Assembly (NCBI GenBank): GCA_964036045.1
Contig: OZ038384.1
Coordinates: 29,679,771 to 29,743,770 of the forward strand
DNA: 64,000 nucleotides
From: Eutreptiella sp. 'Long Island Sound 2002'
Lineage: Eukaryota; Euglenozoa; Euglenophyceae; Eutreptiales; Eutreptiaceae
Reading direction: 5' to 3'
In this document: in pieces, positions 22,601 to 34,645 of the stretch
Position numbering within the stretch: position 1 is the first letter of the stretch
How the letters are laid out: every line of letters begins with the position of its first letter
The notes under the pieces: model-generated
What the model saw: only the letters and a program-made list of their open reading frames with translations
Databases searched by the model: none
Told to the model about the DNA's origin: nothing
Translations under genes and position numbers: made by a program

Positions 22601-23800
22601 AATTCGGAAATTGCCTCCAAAAAGGGAGGTGCGTGAATCAAGAGGACATTTCTATGTGTGCAAGAGGGCAAAAGGCAACGCCCTTTAGGGTGGTACACGA
22701 AAAACAACCAGTGAGCTATCCCCCGGCCATTGTACTAGCCGAGCTCACGGATCTTGGTCCCAGTGAGGTCTGGATACTTTGCTCTTATAAAGCCAGAAAA
22801 CATGTCCCACGGTGGCCACGTGGTGATAGAGCCCGGTATGCACCGTGTAGGTATGGATGGGATAAAGCTAGGGCCACAGGCTCAAACATTTCTGGACCAT
22901 TCAATTTACATCAAGGGAATTCAAAAGGGGGTGCTAGGAAACACCGAAGCGGTCGGGCTCTACCAGCATCCCACAATTTGATGAGCAGAATACCAGACTA
23001 CGGTCCCGTGGGGAGGGGGGAATACATTGTTTTTGCAGAGGGGACGGGGCGTTTGAGCCCATTTTGGGAGCCCCACCCCTCCAAGGGGGGCTCGGGCGAC
23101 AGCCCAAAACCAGCCTAAGGGGGCCTGGGAGAGGGTAGGGCACGGAGGGTTGGGTACTCCAACATGTATGACTCCAAATGATCACCCATGACGTGTTGAT
23201 CATACTTGACCTTAGTCATGGGCATGCTCATGGCTGCTGAATGTGCGAACGCAACCCCCTGCTGAGCGCTGCCATATGCGGCCCGTTCCTTTGCCGGAGG
23301 CTGCCGGATGTGGGTATTGTTGTGTGTTTGGCTTTGAATTGATTGTGTGGGCTCTCCGGGGCCTTTGAAAGCAGACTATCAGCTTTTCTTTGGAGGTAGC
23401 AACCAGCCACATAGGGGGTGCCGTGTCATGCCCCACTGTGACGCCCTGTCATAAAATTGTACGGAACGCATCATGGAAATTGGAGAGCCAATCATCGCTT
23501 TGCAAAGCTGGTCCATGGTTGTAGGGCTGGTTGGAAATGCACCACCCACCGGAGGATTTCTGCCCATAGGACTTGCACTGCATCATGCATCAGGGGGTAC
23601 TTGCTACTGCCAGTTTCGTCAGGAGTGATGGTCTCCAGGTGTGCCTCTCCTTGCCAAGGAGCCGGGTGGTCGCAAATTCCCAACCCCGCTGCCCTCCCAA
23701 AAACTTCTATTTACGCTTCTGGGACAGTGGTGTTTGCCCTGCCAGAGGTGCCGGATGTCAACCAAACTTCTGCCGGAGGATGCTGAATGTGACGCAATGT
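19645..23800. other. Repeat-rich gap
   Basis: No supported gene. A segment at about 21060-21112 (CCCACTAACAGGGCTTAGTTGG) is related to 39243-39296, so a dispersed repeat is present. An inverted pair CACTAGCCG / CGGCTAGTG lies at 20266-20297. C runs occur at 22359-22368. Confidence 0.4.
20285..20346 (+). other. tRNA-like (SINE-like) fragment
   Basis: A good box B / T-arm (GCGGGTTCGAGCCCCGC at about 20320-20336) lies about 30 nt after a weak box A-like GGCTAGTGG. The acceptor stem does not pair, so this is more likely a tRNA-derived repeat or pseudogene than a tRNA gene. Confidence 0.35.
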
Positions 23801-24250
23801 TTCTGTCGGAGGCTACCGGAGGTGGTCAAAAGTTTTGCCAGAGACTAGCCGCAAGTCTGCTGTTGATCATTTTGAGGTACTCTTCTGGCCTTATTTAAAA
23901 ACAGCAAAAAAAAAAAATCAGTGTCCCCAGTGTTTTAAATTGCGGCGTTTTAAATCAGGGCCACGCTATGGATGTATTCCTTGGCCCTTGTTGGGGTCTC
24001 AACCTGGCAAACGGTGCAAGAAAGTCACGCCACAGAATAAAACTTGATGACCCCAGTACCATGTTGATGAACACAGGTGTTAATCACACATGTGTGCCTA
24101 TCATGGACATTGGATTGTATGATTGGCCAGACAATCAAAGCACAAATGCTTGCTGCACACAAGGTAATGGGCTGGCTCAGAACGGTCAGCACAGGGGACA
24201 AAATCGGGGTCTGGGGGGTTGGGGGCTAAAACAAAACCATCAATGTCAGC

Positions 24251-24420
24251 TCAGTGGGATGTAATGCTGTCCCCCAGCGCACGCATGATCCTGGCCCTCT
24301 TCAAACCTAGGCAGTTTCCAGATCCGCAACAGCAGGCAATATCTTGTTTTTGGGCTTCAGCAAGAGCTTTTTCAAACAATGGCGCCGTTTCCTCTGCTTC
24401 TTCTCCTTTGCCCTTCTTCC
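24251..24420 (-). CDS. Possible terminal exon, unrecognised protein
   Basis: Minus-strand frame ending at TGA (24253-24251). It is Lys/Glu-rich, then has a Cys cluster C-C-C-G-S-G-N-C (about 24340-24317), then K-R-A-R-I-M-R-A-L-G. Upstream of about 24410 the frame meets a stop, so an acceptor is expected there but is not clear. It could be the last exon of the same gene as the exons at 25.0 and 26.2 kb. No family recognised. Confidence 0.35.
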
Positions 24421-25028
24421 GCCATCAAAACAGCCAAGTGCTAACGGTGCTAACTATAACGGTGTCTTTGTGTCCTTTGGGGCCATTAGGGTGTACTCCA
24501 TCGCTGCAGCATGTGGATGAACGTGTCGTGCCAATGTCACAAGCTACTCCACACGCTCCAGGGGGCCGTTGCTTGCGTTTCCCACTCCCCTTCAGCTCCA
24601 GAGCGACATTTGGCGGAACAGCAAATACTTCAATTCCAAAACTGCCTTTGGTCATGAAAAGTGCAGCTAACTGTTTTCAATTGTGGCCAAATCCACATCT
24701 CCCTCGAAAACCACGGTGTCTTGAATTATGGAGTTTTACATTACGGCCATTGTAAAATGTGGCCAGAATAGTATGTATGATGGGGGGGGGGGGTTCAGGA
24801 GAAAAGATATCTCTGGGGCTGCAAGCCACCACTTTGAGGACTACCATTTATGCTCTACCACAAGAGCCCCTTGCCAGACCGCCCCTCTCCCCCCCCCCCG
24901 CAACACACACCACCACCACTTTCCACTTCCCCTAGGATTCAGATGTCGTGGCAGCAGTGCAGTGAGGGCAATTGCAGAGGGTTTGGTGGCAATCAGTGCC
25001 AGGCAGTACCTACTCCACAGGGTGATGC

Positions 25029-25293
25029 CTACCGCCTCCCGTTGGCCTTCCTGCTTCCTGTGATATCTGCGGCGTGGCCTTCAGTCTCCTCTTCCTTCTC
25101 CTCAGGTTCCAAGTGCACAACATCCGTCAGCCGCAGGTTGCGGTAGTAGTCCAAATACTTTTGGTAACACGACTCTTTCTCGGAGCTCTGGAAGCGCGTC
25201 ACCTCAATCCTGTTCAGCAGGGACTCTGTGATGGTGCCATGATATCCACCCTTTTTAATGAGCTCCCGGATGGCATCGTCCTTTGTCTGAGAG
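25029..25293 (-). CDS. Exon of unrecognised, possibly host gene
   Basis: Starts after acceptor CACCCTCTCAG at about 25294 and reads T-K-D-D-A-I-R-E-L-I-K-K-G-G-Y-H-G-T-I-T, then a helix-rich charged stretch with Y-Q-K-Y-L-D-Y-Y-R-N-L-R and an acidic E-E-K-E-E-E-T patch. It is clean coding sequence with no frame breaks, unlike the TE exons. The end is uncertain: TAG at 25029-25031, or an earlier donor (GCG/GTAGGC at about 25033). I do not recognise the family. Confidence 0.5.
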
Positions 25294-26216
25294 GGTGACA
25301 TGGCCACAAGACAAGACATGTGTGACACAGTCGAAACTAGGTTTTTCAGACTAAGGGAGAGCAATACCAGATGCTGGAACAGGCAGAGAGGTGTGAGGTA
25401 CCGCACTCCATGCTCTGAACCGGCGCATTGCAAGGGAGTGTGCACATCCCTGGGGGTGGGGGGTGGGGAGGGGCTATGGAGCATGTAGCACTCGTTTGCA
25501 CGAAGCTCCTGGAACAGGATCGCAGCAGAGGCCAGTGACTGCGTGTAACCCTTGCACTGCAGCCCTTGAGGGTTTCAAACCACCAGAGGGCCTGCAATGT
25601 TCATTGATGTCAATGGTTGCCCTTTGGATGGTCTCATTGGACTTGTGCTGCCCTCTTCAATCCTCCACCCTCATCAATTTTTTTTTGATGGAGGCAACAT
25701 TGTTGGCTGGTTATGGTGTGTACACTGTTGGATTGTCGCACCTTCGATGGTTGGCTGTTGCACATTCATTGGCAGTTCTGTTCCGTCAATGGAAACAACA
25801 AAGTGACGAGTAGTTGCAGGTGGAGGCAGAGCTGTGCATGCGTGGCTGCAATTGGTCACCTGTCAACAGCTGCGCCTGCCACACGACTTTCAGCGCACTT
25901 CAATTCAAAGCGTTACTGTCTGCACATTGTTCTCCTGCATGGGTGCTCTTGTTCTCCCTGCCCTCCTGGATTCTGGTATGGGCAACATTGCTCGTGACTG
26001 AGGAACGGGTACCCATCCTTACCTGCCTGGATGTTCTGGATGACTGTGTGCCTTGCTTTGACCAGTTGGGGTTTCGGTGCGAATGTTGTGCCTCGTGCCT
26101 GCCATCCCCGTACTGCTGGTAAGGCTTGGTGGGTGCTCGACCCACTTGGCCATGTTGCCCTTTGTATTAGAGGTTCAACTTGAGGGCTGAAGTCCCCAGC
26201 CTCACCGTTGCCTGTC

Positions 26217-26375
26217 GTAGAGGGGTCCTTTGGGAGGAGGAGACTGCAGCTCTGAGTCCAACAGATCTACTGCTGCAAGTAGGTGCACTGGTGTTGTGTC
26301 CTTCGTCGTGCTCATCTGTATCCAGCGCATCTTCTCCACATGCTGCTTTATGATTCGTTCATAGCAAGCTGATTG
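26217..26375 (-). CDS. Exon of unrecognised, possibly host gene
   Basis: Bounded by acceptor CCATCACAAG (about 26376) and donor GTGAGG (26216-26211). The 53 residues include Y-E-R-I-I-K-Q-H-V-E-K-M-R-W and H-L-L-A-A-V-D-L-L-D-S-E. The frame is intact. It probably belongs with the 25.0-25.3 kb exon. Confidence 0.5.
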
Positions 26376-29300
26376 CTCCTCCTTGTGATGGGGTAGGGGG
26401 CGGGTCGCTAGCCAGCTGGACCCTGGAGTGTTGCAGGCAGGGGGAGTCAGATGCGATGAGAGACTCAAGGGCCCTGATGAATAGGGGAAGCTCGGACTGG
26501 GGGAATGTAGGTACCGGGGGCAGGATCCTTTCAGACAAGTTGGCCTTCCATTGGGAGGGGAACTGACCAGTGGGGTGGAAAGCCAGGGTGGTTAAGTTTG
26601 CAGTGACTTCTGACCCCCAGGAGGTGTGCACAGCGGACCAGTTGACGAGCCCCAACGGATCGGTGAGGGATAGAGCTGACTGGCCCCCTGTGTGGGGTGG
26701 GTGGTTGGTGTGTGTCACGAGGGATGACATCTGTGTACTGTTGGCATTTTTGCGCTGAGTGGTATGCCCCATGGCTTGACATGGGGATTCTGAAGGGGGA
26801 CACAGGGGTGAGGGGTACAGGGGCAAGGATTAAGAAGGACAGTGCAGCGAATTCATGTGGCGTTACTTGTTCCAGTTGTGTTGCAGGGAACTCCAGTTAA
26901 CTGGTGCCCCCCTTGAAATCCTCCCCCCCCCGGCGCGCGATGGTATCCCCCTCCTCGACATTGCACCACACAACGGTAACACATTGTGACTGCAACAGTG
27001 CAGGCAAAATGTGGGTATCTCCAATTGCATTGAGACCAAAATGTTACTTTTGAGCTGGTGCCCTTTCCACAGGCAGTGTATGAGAATATCGAAGTGATGG
27101 TACCCCCGGGGAGGGGGACATTGCAGGGGGGACAATTCCAAGGGTGGGGGTAGCAGGTGATGCTGAGGAAGTACAGCGTGTGGGCCCCTCCCCGTGCATC
27201 AGGCCTGAGGTGCATTGCTGTTTCGTTCCTTGGGTGTCATTCTGACAGACACCTTTTGCCAGCCATTGGTGCCCAGAGCCTCTGCCCCTCGGAGATGGGC
27301 TTGCCATTCCAACCTTATGTCACCTGTGGAGTGGTGTGGGCACTTCTGAAGGCACCGCTGTGGGCAGTGGGGGTGCCTGGGTTTTCGCAACTGGCAAAGC
27401 GCACTGTGATGTGTGTGCAGTACCTCTGCTAATGCTTTCGTGACATTGTACATGGGGAAGGGTATTAGGTTGTGTCACTTTCCTGCTGGGTTGGGAGGGG
27501 AGGGGCAGGACCGCTGAATGGATTAACACTTCTTATTTAACACGCAGGTACAAGTTCTGAGTTTTGTGTAGAGAACCCTCCTGACTATACTTGAGCAATA
27601 AAGAGACCAGTCACTATCGAGAGCCTTGGCTCTTTTGTGTGGGTTTTGTGCTGAGATGTAGTGGGTAGACATGCTGGTGCCACACTGTTGTTATGTGTAA
27701 TGGTGTTCGTTATTGCATGACTAGGCTGTGCACTGCACTGGTGTTCTCCGGTGGTATTTGGTAAAACTTAGTATCAGATGAGGTAAAACTTCGCAAAACT
27801 TGGTAAAACTTGGCAGAAATGAGGTAAAACTTAGAAAACATTTCTACGAAAAAATGTAAGGGAAAAAAGTTTTTTCTAAATTTTACCACGCCACCCCTTG
27901 TTTTAGTAACTTCACAACTCAATACTTTTGTTTCAAGGCATAAAGCCCCTGTGTCGATTCCCGGCCACTGGTGATAGTGGCACCCCACCGAGGCCAAGCC
28001 AACCTGCACATATGCGCAGTTATATCATAAACAGAGAGGGAACATGTATTCTCCTCTAGCCAATCACCAAACACCCTTGTAGATGAGGTCCGCCTTTGTG
28101 TCTTTGGGGTAGGGTTGTGTAGCCTTCGGATTGGCTTTACACAAGACCAAAAGAACACCGATGGACTTGCGATCCCAGGATTCAATTGCCTCTTTGTAGC
28201 TGTATAATCTCATAGGAGGGTATTTGGTATACTGGGGGGAAACAGAATATTTGTGACCCTGAATCAACACTTTCAGCCGGATCTCATCTATCGAAGGGCT
28301 GTGTTAACAACTAAGGAACAATCCCTGAGCGCATACCTCTAATGGACAGAACTCGGAAGCTTGGAGGGTGCAATGAATACAAAGACATTCAAGGCATGGC
28401 ATGTGGGGCTTGCTTACAAAAGTCACATGACTCAAGGGTACAGTGGTCCAATGTGTAGAAGCACACTTGGAAGCACTATTGTGCAAAGCACCTTGTGCCA
28501 TTTCAAGCAAACAACCACAATCTATCATGTGGCACTTGAGTGTTGCCATTGACAACGCCACTGGACAAGGCACAATGCAACATCAAAAGACACGCTGGAT
28601 GGCAACTCACAACATCCTTTTGCCTTATGAAGGTGGTGTAGAGGGGTGGTATTGCAAAAGCAAGACTACCAAAAGCAATTGAAAACCTCCCCCGCTTCTT
28701 CTGCTGTTGTGGCGAAATGCGTCTTGTTGGCAATCAAATCTCAAACAACCAACTCCTCCATGTTTGCACCAACTATGTTTGGCTCGTCAAACATAGGGGG
28801 TCAAACTCAAGGCAAAGGTATTCATGTGTTGGCAATCAACAACAAGAGGCAGGACAAGAGGAGCATTGGCCAAAGTATATGGTAGGCCGAACCTTGCACC
28901 GGACAAACCGAGAGTTGAAAAAAGATACGCTCTTGGGACACCCACGAGCTCTATTGGACTTTGCACCTGTCACATGCGAAGGGGCACGTTACCGTTTTGT
29001 CTGTACGGACTTTATGAATGGTATTTCGCTTCCCCCGCTTTATCATGATGGTGGGCATCGCGACTCCACATTACTTGGGCGTCCCCGTTGAATTTGAAGA
29101 CATAGTTGACTAGCATTGATTCCTTTCAATTGAGACACATTAGCTACATATTCGCCGCAAACATCGTTTGTAAAGCAATTTGAATATTGGTCCCCCACAT
29201 ATACCGCACCTTAGCATGTATCTGTCCTAGTTTCGCGGTGGAAGGTGAATAAAATCCATCCCTTGCTCATTGGTGGATATTCACAAATGCGCAAGCAGTA

Positions 29301-29990
29301 GTACAATGCATGCGTTCCCTTGGGGTATCATCCGTGCCCACGGGCCTCATTGTCGCCGATGTCTCGGGGCATGCATCAATACAAAGTTTTGCTTGAGGAC
29401 ACTGAGGCATGCACAAGGAGAAAAAAAAATGCCAAAACATCACCTCATAGGAGAGGAATCGCAAAGGGTCGGGGATCCCCAAAGTAGGAAAGAAATTTGT
29501 AATGGCTACAAAACTCTTGCCGTCTCGGGGGCCCATATGCGAAGTGGCAACACAACTTGTGCCGGCTCGGGGGTCCCCGGCGCCCAGCACGGGGACAAAT
29601 TCAGAATTGGCTACATAACCCCTACCATGTGGCCCATATGTGGGCAAATGATAAGTGGGCAGGCGTCCTTCACATTGCAGATTTTCTATTTCCAGTTCTT
29701 GGCGTGTTTGCTCCGGTCCTTCCTGAATACAAGTGTGATCCCAACACGGAGTTGATTCAATTTGTAAATCCACATGAGCCTCCTGTGGCTAAGAAGCATC
29801 CTACCAAGAAGCAAAGGCAACTTGGCACTTGCTCCTTCTTTGAAGCGAGGAGAGATACAGAGAGAGAGAGGGAGAGAGAGAGAGGGCGATGACCGCCACC
29901 CAAAGACAAACGCTCACTCCATCGGAAAGTGTGCAGTATAAACAAAATCGATAATTACAACCGAGAAGCAACTTGAGTTGCCGCGGGCCA
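26376..29990. other. Gap with possible upstream exons
   Basis: A short AG/GT-bounded minus-strand block at about 27327-27260 (G-D-I-R-L-E-W-Q-A-H-L) may be another exon of the 25-26 kb gene; support is weak. Repeated GGTAAAACTTGG words lie at 27760-27835. A (GA)n tract is at 29856-29884. Nothing else supported. Confidence 0.3.
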
Positions 29991-30009
29991 AACTTCTCCG
30001 GCTCCCTCG

Positions 30010-30265
30010 AGAATATGTAGTGCCTACTACATATCACCGCAGGGGGTATACAGCCCTGTAGAATATGTAGAAGGACCAGCGGTGATGTTTTGTACCTACT
30101 ACTTGTCACTGAAGGGGGTACACACCCCTACGGAATATGCATGAAGACCAGCGGTGATATGTAGTGCCTACTACATATCACTGTAGGGGGTATTCACCCC
30201 TGTAGAAGGTGGGTAAGGACCAGAGGTGATATGTAGTGCCAACTAAATATCACCGCAAGGGGAAG
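30010..30265. repeat. Palindromic motif array of element G
   Basis: Four imperfect copies at about 30011-30039, 30080-30110, 30152-30182 and 30224-30255, spaced about 70 nt, each able to form a hairpin. Confidence 0.75.
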
Positions 30266-31094
30266 CGCACTGTCCTGGTTGCCGTTGGCACATATAGGGC
30301 AGCCTCTTTGGGCGCCGCGGTTGCATTAGTGGTATGGAAGTCCGTCGTTACCCCCGTTTGTGGCAGGGGTGCCTTCAACGTGCATCGGGTTCGCCGTGGC
30401 GTTAGCGGTGTCGAAGTGAAGCTTGCACAAGTGCGATCGCTAAAAGCCCATGTATCCGTGACCCACCGGTGGATGTGCTTGGCCCTAGGGCGGACATATT
30501 ACTTGGCTAAGGCTAGTGATAGGGTGCGGGAGTGAACGGGGCCCTTGGCAATCAAGGAACCACAACCTCTTTGAGTCACGGAACAATCTCCCCTTGCGGT
30601 GCATTGTTGTACTAAAAAAAAAGACCTTTTCTTCTTGTGGAAACCATCTTCGCACAACATCGCGGAATGGTTTGTTACAAAGTGAACGAAGATTTGCATT
30701 CTCGGGGATCCCCAACAAAGGGGACAAAGTCAAAGCAAAAAAAAAGGAAAAAAAGAAAAAAAACAAAAACAAAAATTGTCCAAAATTTGTACTTTGGAAA
30801 ACATTTACTAAATTTTGTTGGGTAAAAATCCCCCTAGATGTGGTGAAACTTGGGGACAAAATTGTGCTCCTAAGTTTAGGACTTTCTTGAAAAAAACCTT
30901 TTTCCAAAAATTATATAACATTCAGCAAGGCACCTCAAAGAGGGACCATCCCCATGAGTTTGTCATGACATGTCAGGTACAAAAGAGGGTAGGTAAAACG
31001 ATAGCCAAGATAATGTAGGACTACAACCACACGTGGCCATGGAATGTTGCCTTGACCGAGAGCTGTTCATTTGTTGTGGCTGATATGGCAGCAA

Positions 31095-31375
31095 GGGGTG
31101 ATGTAGCATTTCCGCCCACTTGTGGGTCTCCCAGAAGGCAAGGGTTAGGCATCCAATTCTGATTTTATCCCCCTTTCTTTGGGGATCCCCGAGAAACCAG
31201 GGGTGATGTAGCATTTCCGCCCACTTGTGGGCCCCGCCAATTCTGATTTTGTCCTGCTTTCTTTGGGGATCCCCGAGAATGCACGGGTGATGTAGCGTTT
31301 CCGCCCACTTGTGGGCACGCTTTGATTTTGTCCCCTTTGTTGGGGACCCCCGAGAATGCAGGGGTGATGTCTCCT
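31095..31375. repeat. Tandem repeat of about 80-105 bp
   Basis: Units start with GGTGATGTAGCATTTCCGCC at 31098, 31202, 31286 and (partial) 31364; each ends in GGGGATCCCCGAGAA or a variant. An inverted partial copy lies at about 30690-30735. Confidence 0.85.
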
Positions 31376-31432
31376 CCTCCTCCTCCTCGTCCTCGTCGTC
31401 GTACTCCTCCTCCTCCTCCTCCACTACAACTC
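31373..31432. repeat. (TCC)n microsatellite
   Basis: CTCCTCCTCCTCCTCGTC-type tract. Confidence 0.9.
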
Positions 31433-31690
31433 CCCTGATGCCAACAACAACATCTCATACTCCACCCTTGCCACGCTCTGAACCGGAGGCCACTACGGAG
31501 GGGGATTGTCGGACACGGCCATTGAAGTCCACCGGGGAGCGGGCAAGAGACAAGAAGCGCCTGGACGTACTTCTCGATATCACTACTGGTCCTTATACAT
31601 CGTCTACAAGGGTGTAAACGCAGTGAGGTGATACGTAGTAGGTACTACATAACCTATTGGTCTATACACACCTTGTCTCGGGGTGTACAC

Positions 31691-33768
31691 CGGTGGATGG
31701 TAGGTCTCCACCCCCTCCCCCTGCATACAACCCAAGCTCAACCGCGGCTATGCCGCAGTTACGTGCTTTTCCTTGGAGGATCTGGATGGACGCTTCCTTG
31801 TCCTGCACCGGGGCAGAGGCGTGCACCATGTGCCAAGCGAGATGCTCAAGCATGGCGCCGCTTGTGTAAAACTAGTCCTCGCTGAGGGGGCATTTGGTGG
31901 GCTCCGTGGCGCCTCGCAACGGAGGGAGTGTGGCAAACTTCCGAATGGTGCCGGCCCCCGAGGCCACGATACGCATGGCAGACTGCACCCGGACCACCGT
32001 CGGAGCACTGTAGAACGGAGACCACTACGCCCTCCTACTGCACGTCTGCCTCAAGGACCACACAAAGGCTGCACCCAGTGATACACCATCGTGGGTATGG
32101 CGAGGTGCAGCTCCAGTTTTGTAGGGAGCAGCGCAGTGTCCGTCCATATTCCCGGTACCGTGGAATCGGCCTTACGTAGTGGCAGGACTGGCTACAGGTG
32201 GACACGCAAGAGGAAGCCGTCAGCAACCTCGGGCCTGCACCGGTTTTGGTGCGACCACCCAAGGGGTTGGTCCCCAACCGTACGGGGGTGCAACATACAA
32301 TCCAAATGGCAAACTTGCCCTTCGGCCCAGCTGCAAAGGGTCCTGGTCGACACGTACGGCGCCCCATACCACCGTCTTGTTTCAGCACGTGCCATGGGGG
32401 GGGGGGAGGGATGGCCCTGCACGTGGCCAACACTTGGCTGGGCGTTGGAGTGGGGACTGGGGAGGAAATGGAACATTCGATGAAGGCGCACCCCTGCCCG
32501 CCAACCAACCGGACCATCCTTGCCACAATTTGAGAAAATATTCATCAATGTACAATCATGGCCCGAACTTTGGCTGTACAAAAAGCGAGGAAAGCAAGAT
32601 GGGGGCCCCGTTGTGAAGCAGGGATTGATGGTGCCAACACAACACACCATCCCCGTGACGCAATGTCACATCCCACGTTTAATGGCTATGAACGCTTGTC
32701 CCGGTTGAGTATTTTGGCAGTAGTGGGCTTGAGGAGTGGCTGCTCCTGCGAGTAGCTGATTGCCCAAGGGCGCAATCGTGGAGTGGCGGTGGAGAAGGGT
32801 GCTACCCAACTACGTTATTTCCCGCACAGCAAATATTGGAGCGGTGTGTCGGTAGAAAGCGCATGCAATCTCCTCATAGTGTGTGCGCGCAGTGGAGGGC
32901 GAGTTTATAGCAGGAGTCCGCGGGCTTTGGCACCCCAATGGTGAGTTGCACGAGCCAGTGCCAGATCCACAGAACAAGTTGCAACACATTTGCCAATGCA
33001 GTGGTGTGTCCCTTGTCCATGTATACGTTCCGGTCTGTGCACCCTCCGTCGTTTTCCTTCTCAAGTCTCCTCATTGCCTCCAAGAGGTTTTTGCCCCCTT
33101 CTTCTCTACCGCAGCTGCCATGCTGCCACTCATGATGTCCTTTGTTTCTTCTTCCATGGTTGATCCCATGGATGAGATGCTTTTTCTTCTTCATCTTCTT
33201 CCCCCTCTGTGGGTTGTGCCTCTTATTTGTCTGCTTCTTCGCCTTGGTGGGAACGTCTCCGGTAGCACCATCAATGAATACTTTGGTCAATATTAGCACC
33301 AACGCCTTCCCAAGATCTACTATGGTTATAGCGGGTCCAGCAGGGGGGCGGGGGGTGCACACCTAGGGCATCACCAAGTGGGTGGGTGGCACAGCTAGGG
33401 TGGGAGCAGAGATGGCAAAGGGAAGGAGAGGAAGGGAAAAAGAATCGGCCCGAGGAGCGATGCAAGGGTGCTGCACAAGCGATGTACAAAGGATGTTGCT
33501 GGCCTGTTTTTGGCACCCCCACTGATGTTGAGATGACTTGGAATAGAAAGGGAAGAAGGAGAAGGAGAGCAGAGGCAAATGGGCCAGATGACCGTGGCTT
33601 GGGACAAGGAGGAAGTGGGCAGGAGGGCCAACAAGGCGTGGAAGAACCATTGCAATGAGGGGCAACGATGGGGTGTGCGATGAGACCATGGGGAAAAGAG
33701 AGAAGGGGTAAGGCACGCCGTCAAGGACAAGGGAAAGAGGGCAACGTGGACCCTTGGTACACGCTAGA
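31691..33768. other. Gap between elements G and E
   Basis: Both strands have overlapping frames of 80-160 codons. A plus-strand one (about 31773-32080) and a Lys-rich minus-strand one (about 33300-32880) look mildly protein-like. I cannot support either as a gene. Confidence 0.35.
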
Positions 33769-34169
33769 GGACCCAATCTTGTTCTAGCCGAGATAGTGCT
33801 AGAAGGCTAGAACGGAAAAAAGTAGTGGTTGCCCCTACCCATGGGCATAGGGGGGCGGGGGTATGAAGGGTGCATATTGGACCCCTATTACCATACTAGG
33901 GGGTCCATACCTTATTTTTCAGAAAAATAGATTTTTGACCGGGAATTTAACAAGTACAAAACCCGTTCTAGCGACGTTCGAGTGCCGTCTTAGCGCCGCC
34001 CCGCTAGAACGGCGCTAGAACGTCGCTAGAACAATTCGCTAGAACAAGGCTAGAACAAAAACATGCACACAAATTTGTCAAGTAAAAGACACCAATGTGG
34101 GGTGGGGGGGGGGGTTCCATGACACATACACACATAGAAATCATCTCATTTGGTACATGTCTAGTCATA

Positions 34170-34200
34170 TGCGCACACACACACACATGCACGCACACAT
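34170..34200. repeat. (CA)n tract in left arm of E
   Basis: CACACACACACACATGCACG; mirrored by a longer (GT)n tract at 38333-38367 in the right arm. Confidence 0.9.
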
Positions 34201-34604
34201 TTTGACATAGGCACAGGCACTGTGGGGCTGCCCTCCGTTCAAGCGTTGGTTGGGGGGGGGCGGGGGGGGGGGGCGTCTTTGCCTTCGTCACACATTTTTC
34301 AGGGGGGGGGGGCTTGAGAACTACGTGGGCAGGGGAGGTTGAACTCAGGGGTCTGGGAGGGTGTTCTTTTCTTTGTTTCACACGTGGTTTTTTATTGGAT
34401 TTTTATGATATTTGACTAACAAAATGCAATTTCAAGTTGTAGGTATGCCATACTATGCTGTGCAGTGTTGTGGTGTGTTGTGGTCTCGTGGTCTCGTAAG
34501 ATGTAAAGTGGTGCCATGTGGTGTGCTGTGATGTGGTGTGCTGCGGTCTGCTGTAGTGTGTGGTCTGTTGTGGTGTACTGTACTGTGCAGTGGGGTAGTG
34601 TGTT

Positions 34605-34645
34605 GTGGTCACATGACGTGCGCTATGGTGCGCTGTGTTGTCATG
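34605..34645 (+). repeat. 41-bp direct repeat, left copy
   Basis: Starts GTGGTCACATGACGTGCGCT. Repeated at 36074-36114 with two mismatches. It flanks the LINE fragment and looks like a target-site duplication. Confidence 0.7.

Larger units (their letters stand above)
30009..31690. mobile_element. Element G: repeat element flanked by GTGATATGTAG palindromes
   Basis: The left cluster (30010-30265) has four units of a palindrome of the type GTGATATGTAGTGCCTACTA, each followed by GGGGGTA.. spacers. The right cluster (31578-31690) has GGTGATACGTAGTAGGTACT and CGATATCACTACTGG. Inside are inverted relatives (30655-30740 versus 31095-31375). No intact gene, so probably non-autonomous. Confidence 0.5.

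Noticed and set aside
32192-32650. Gene in the 32.2-32.6 kb region, where several overlapping frames are open on both strands
   Set aside because: GC-rich DNA with few stops; no frame shows domain-like blocks or splice boundaries better than the others.
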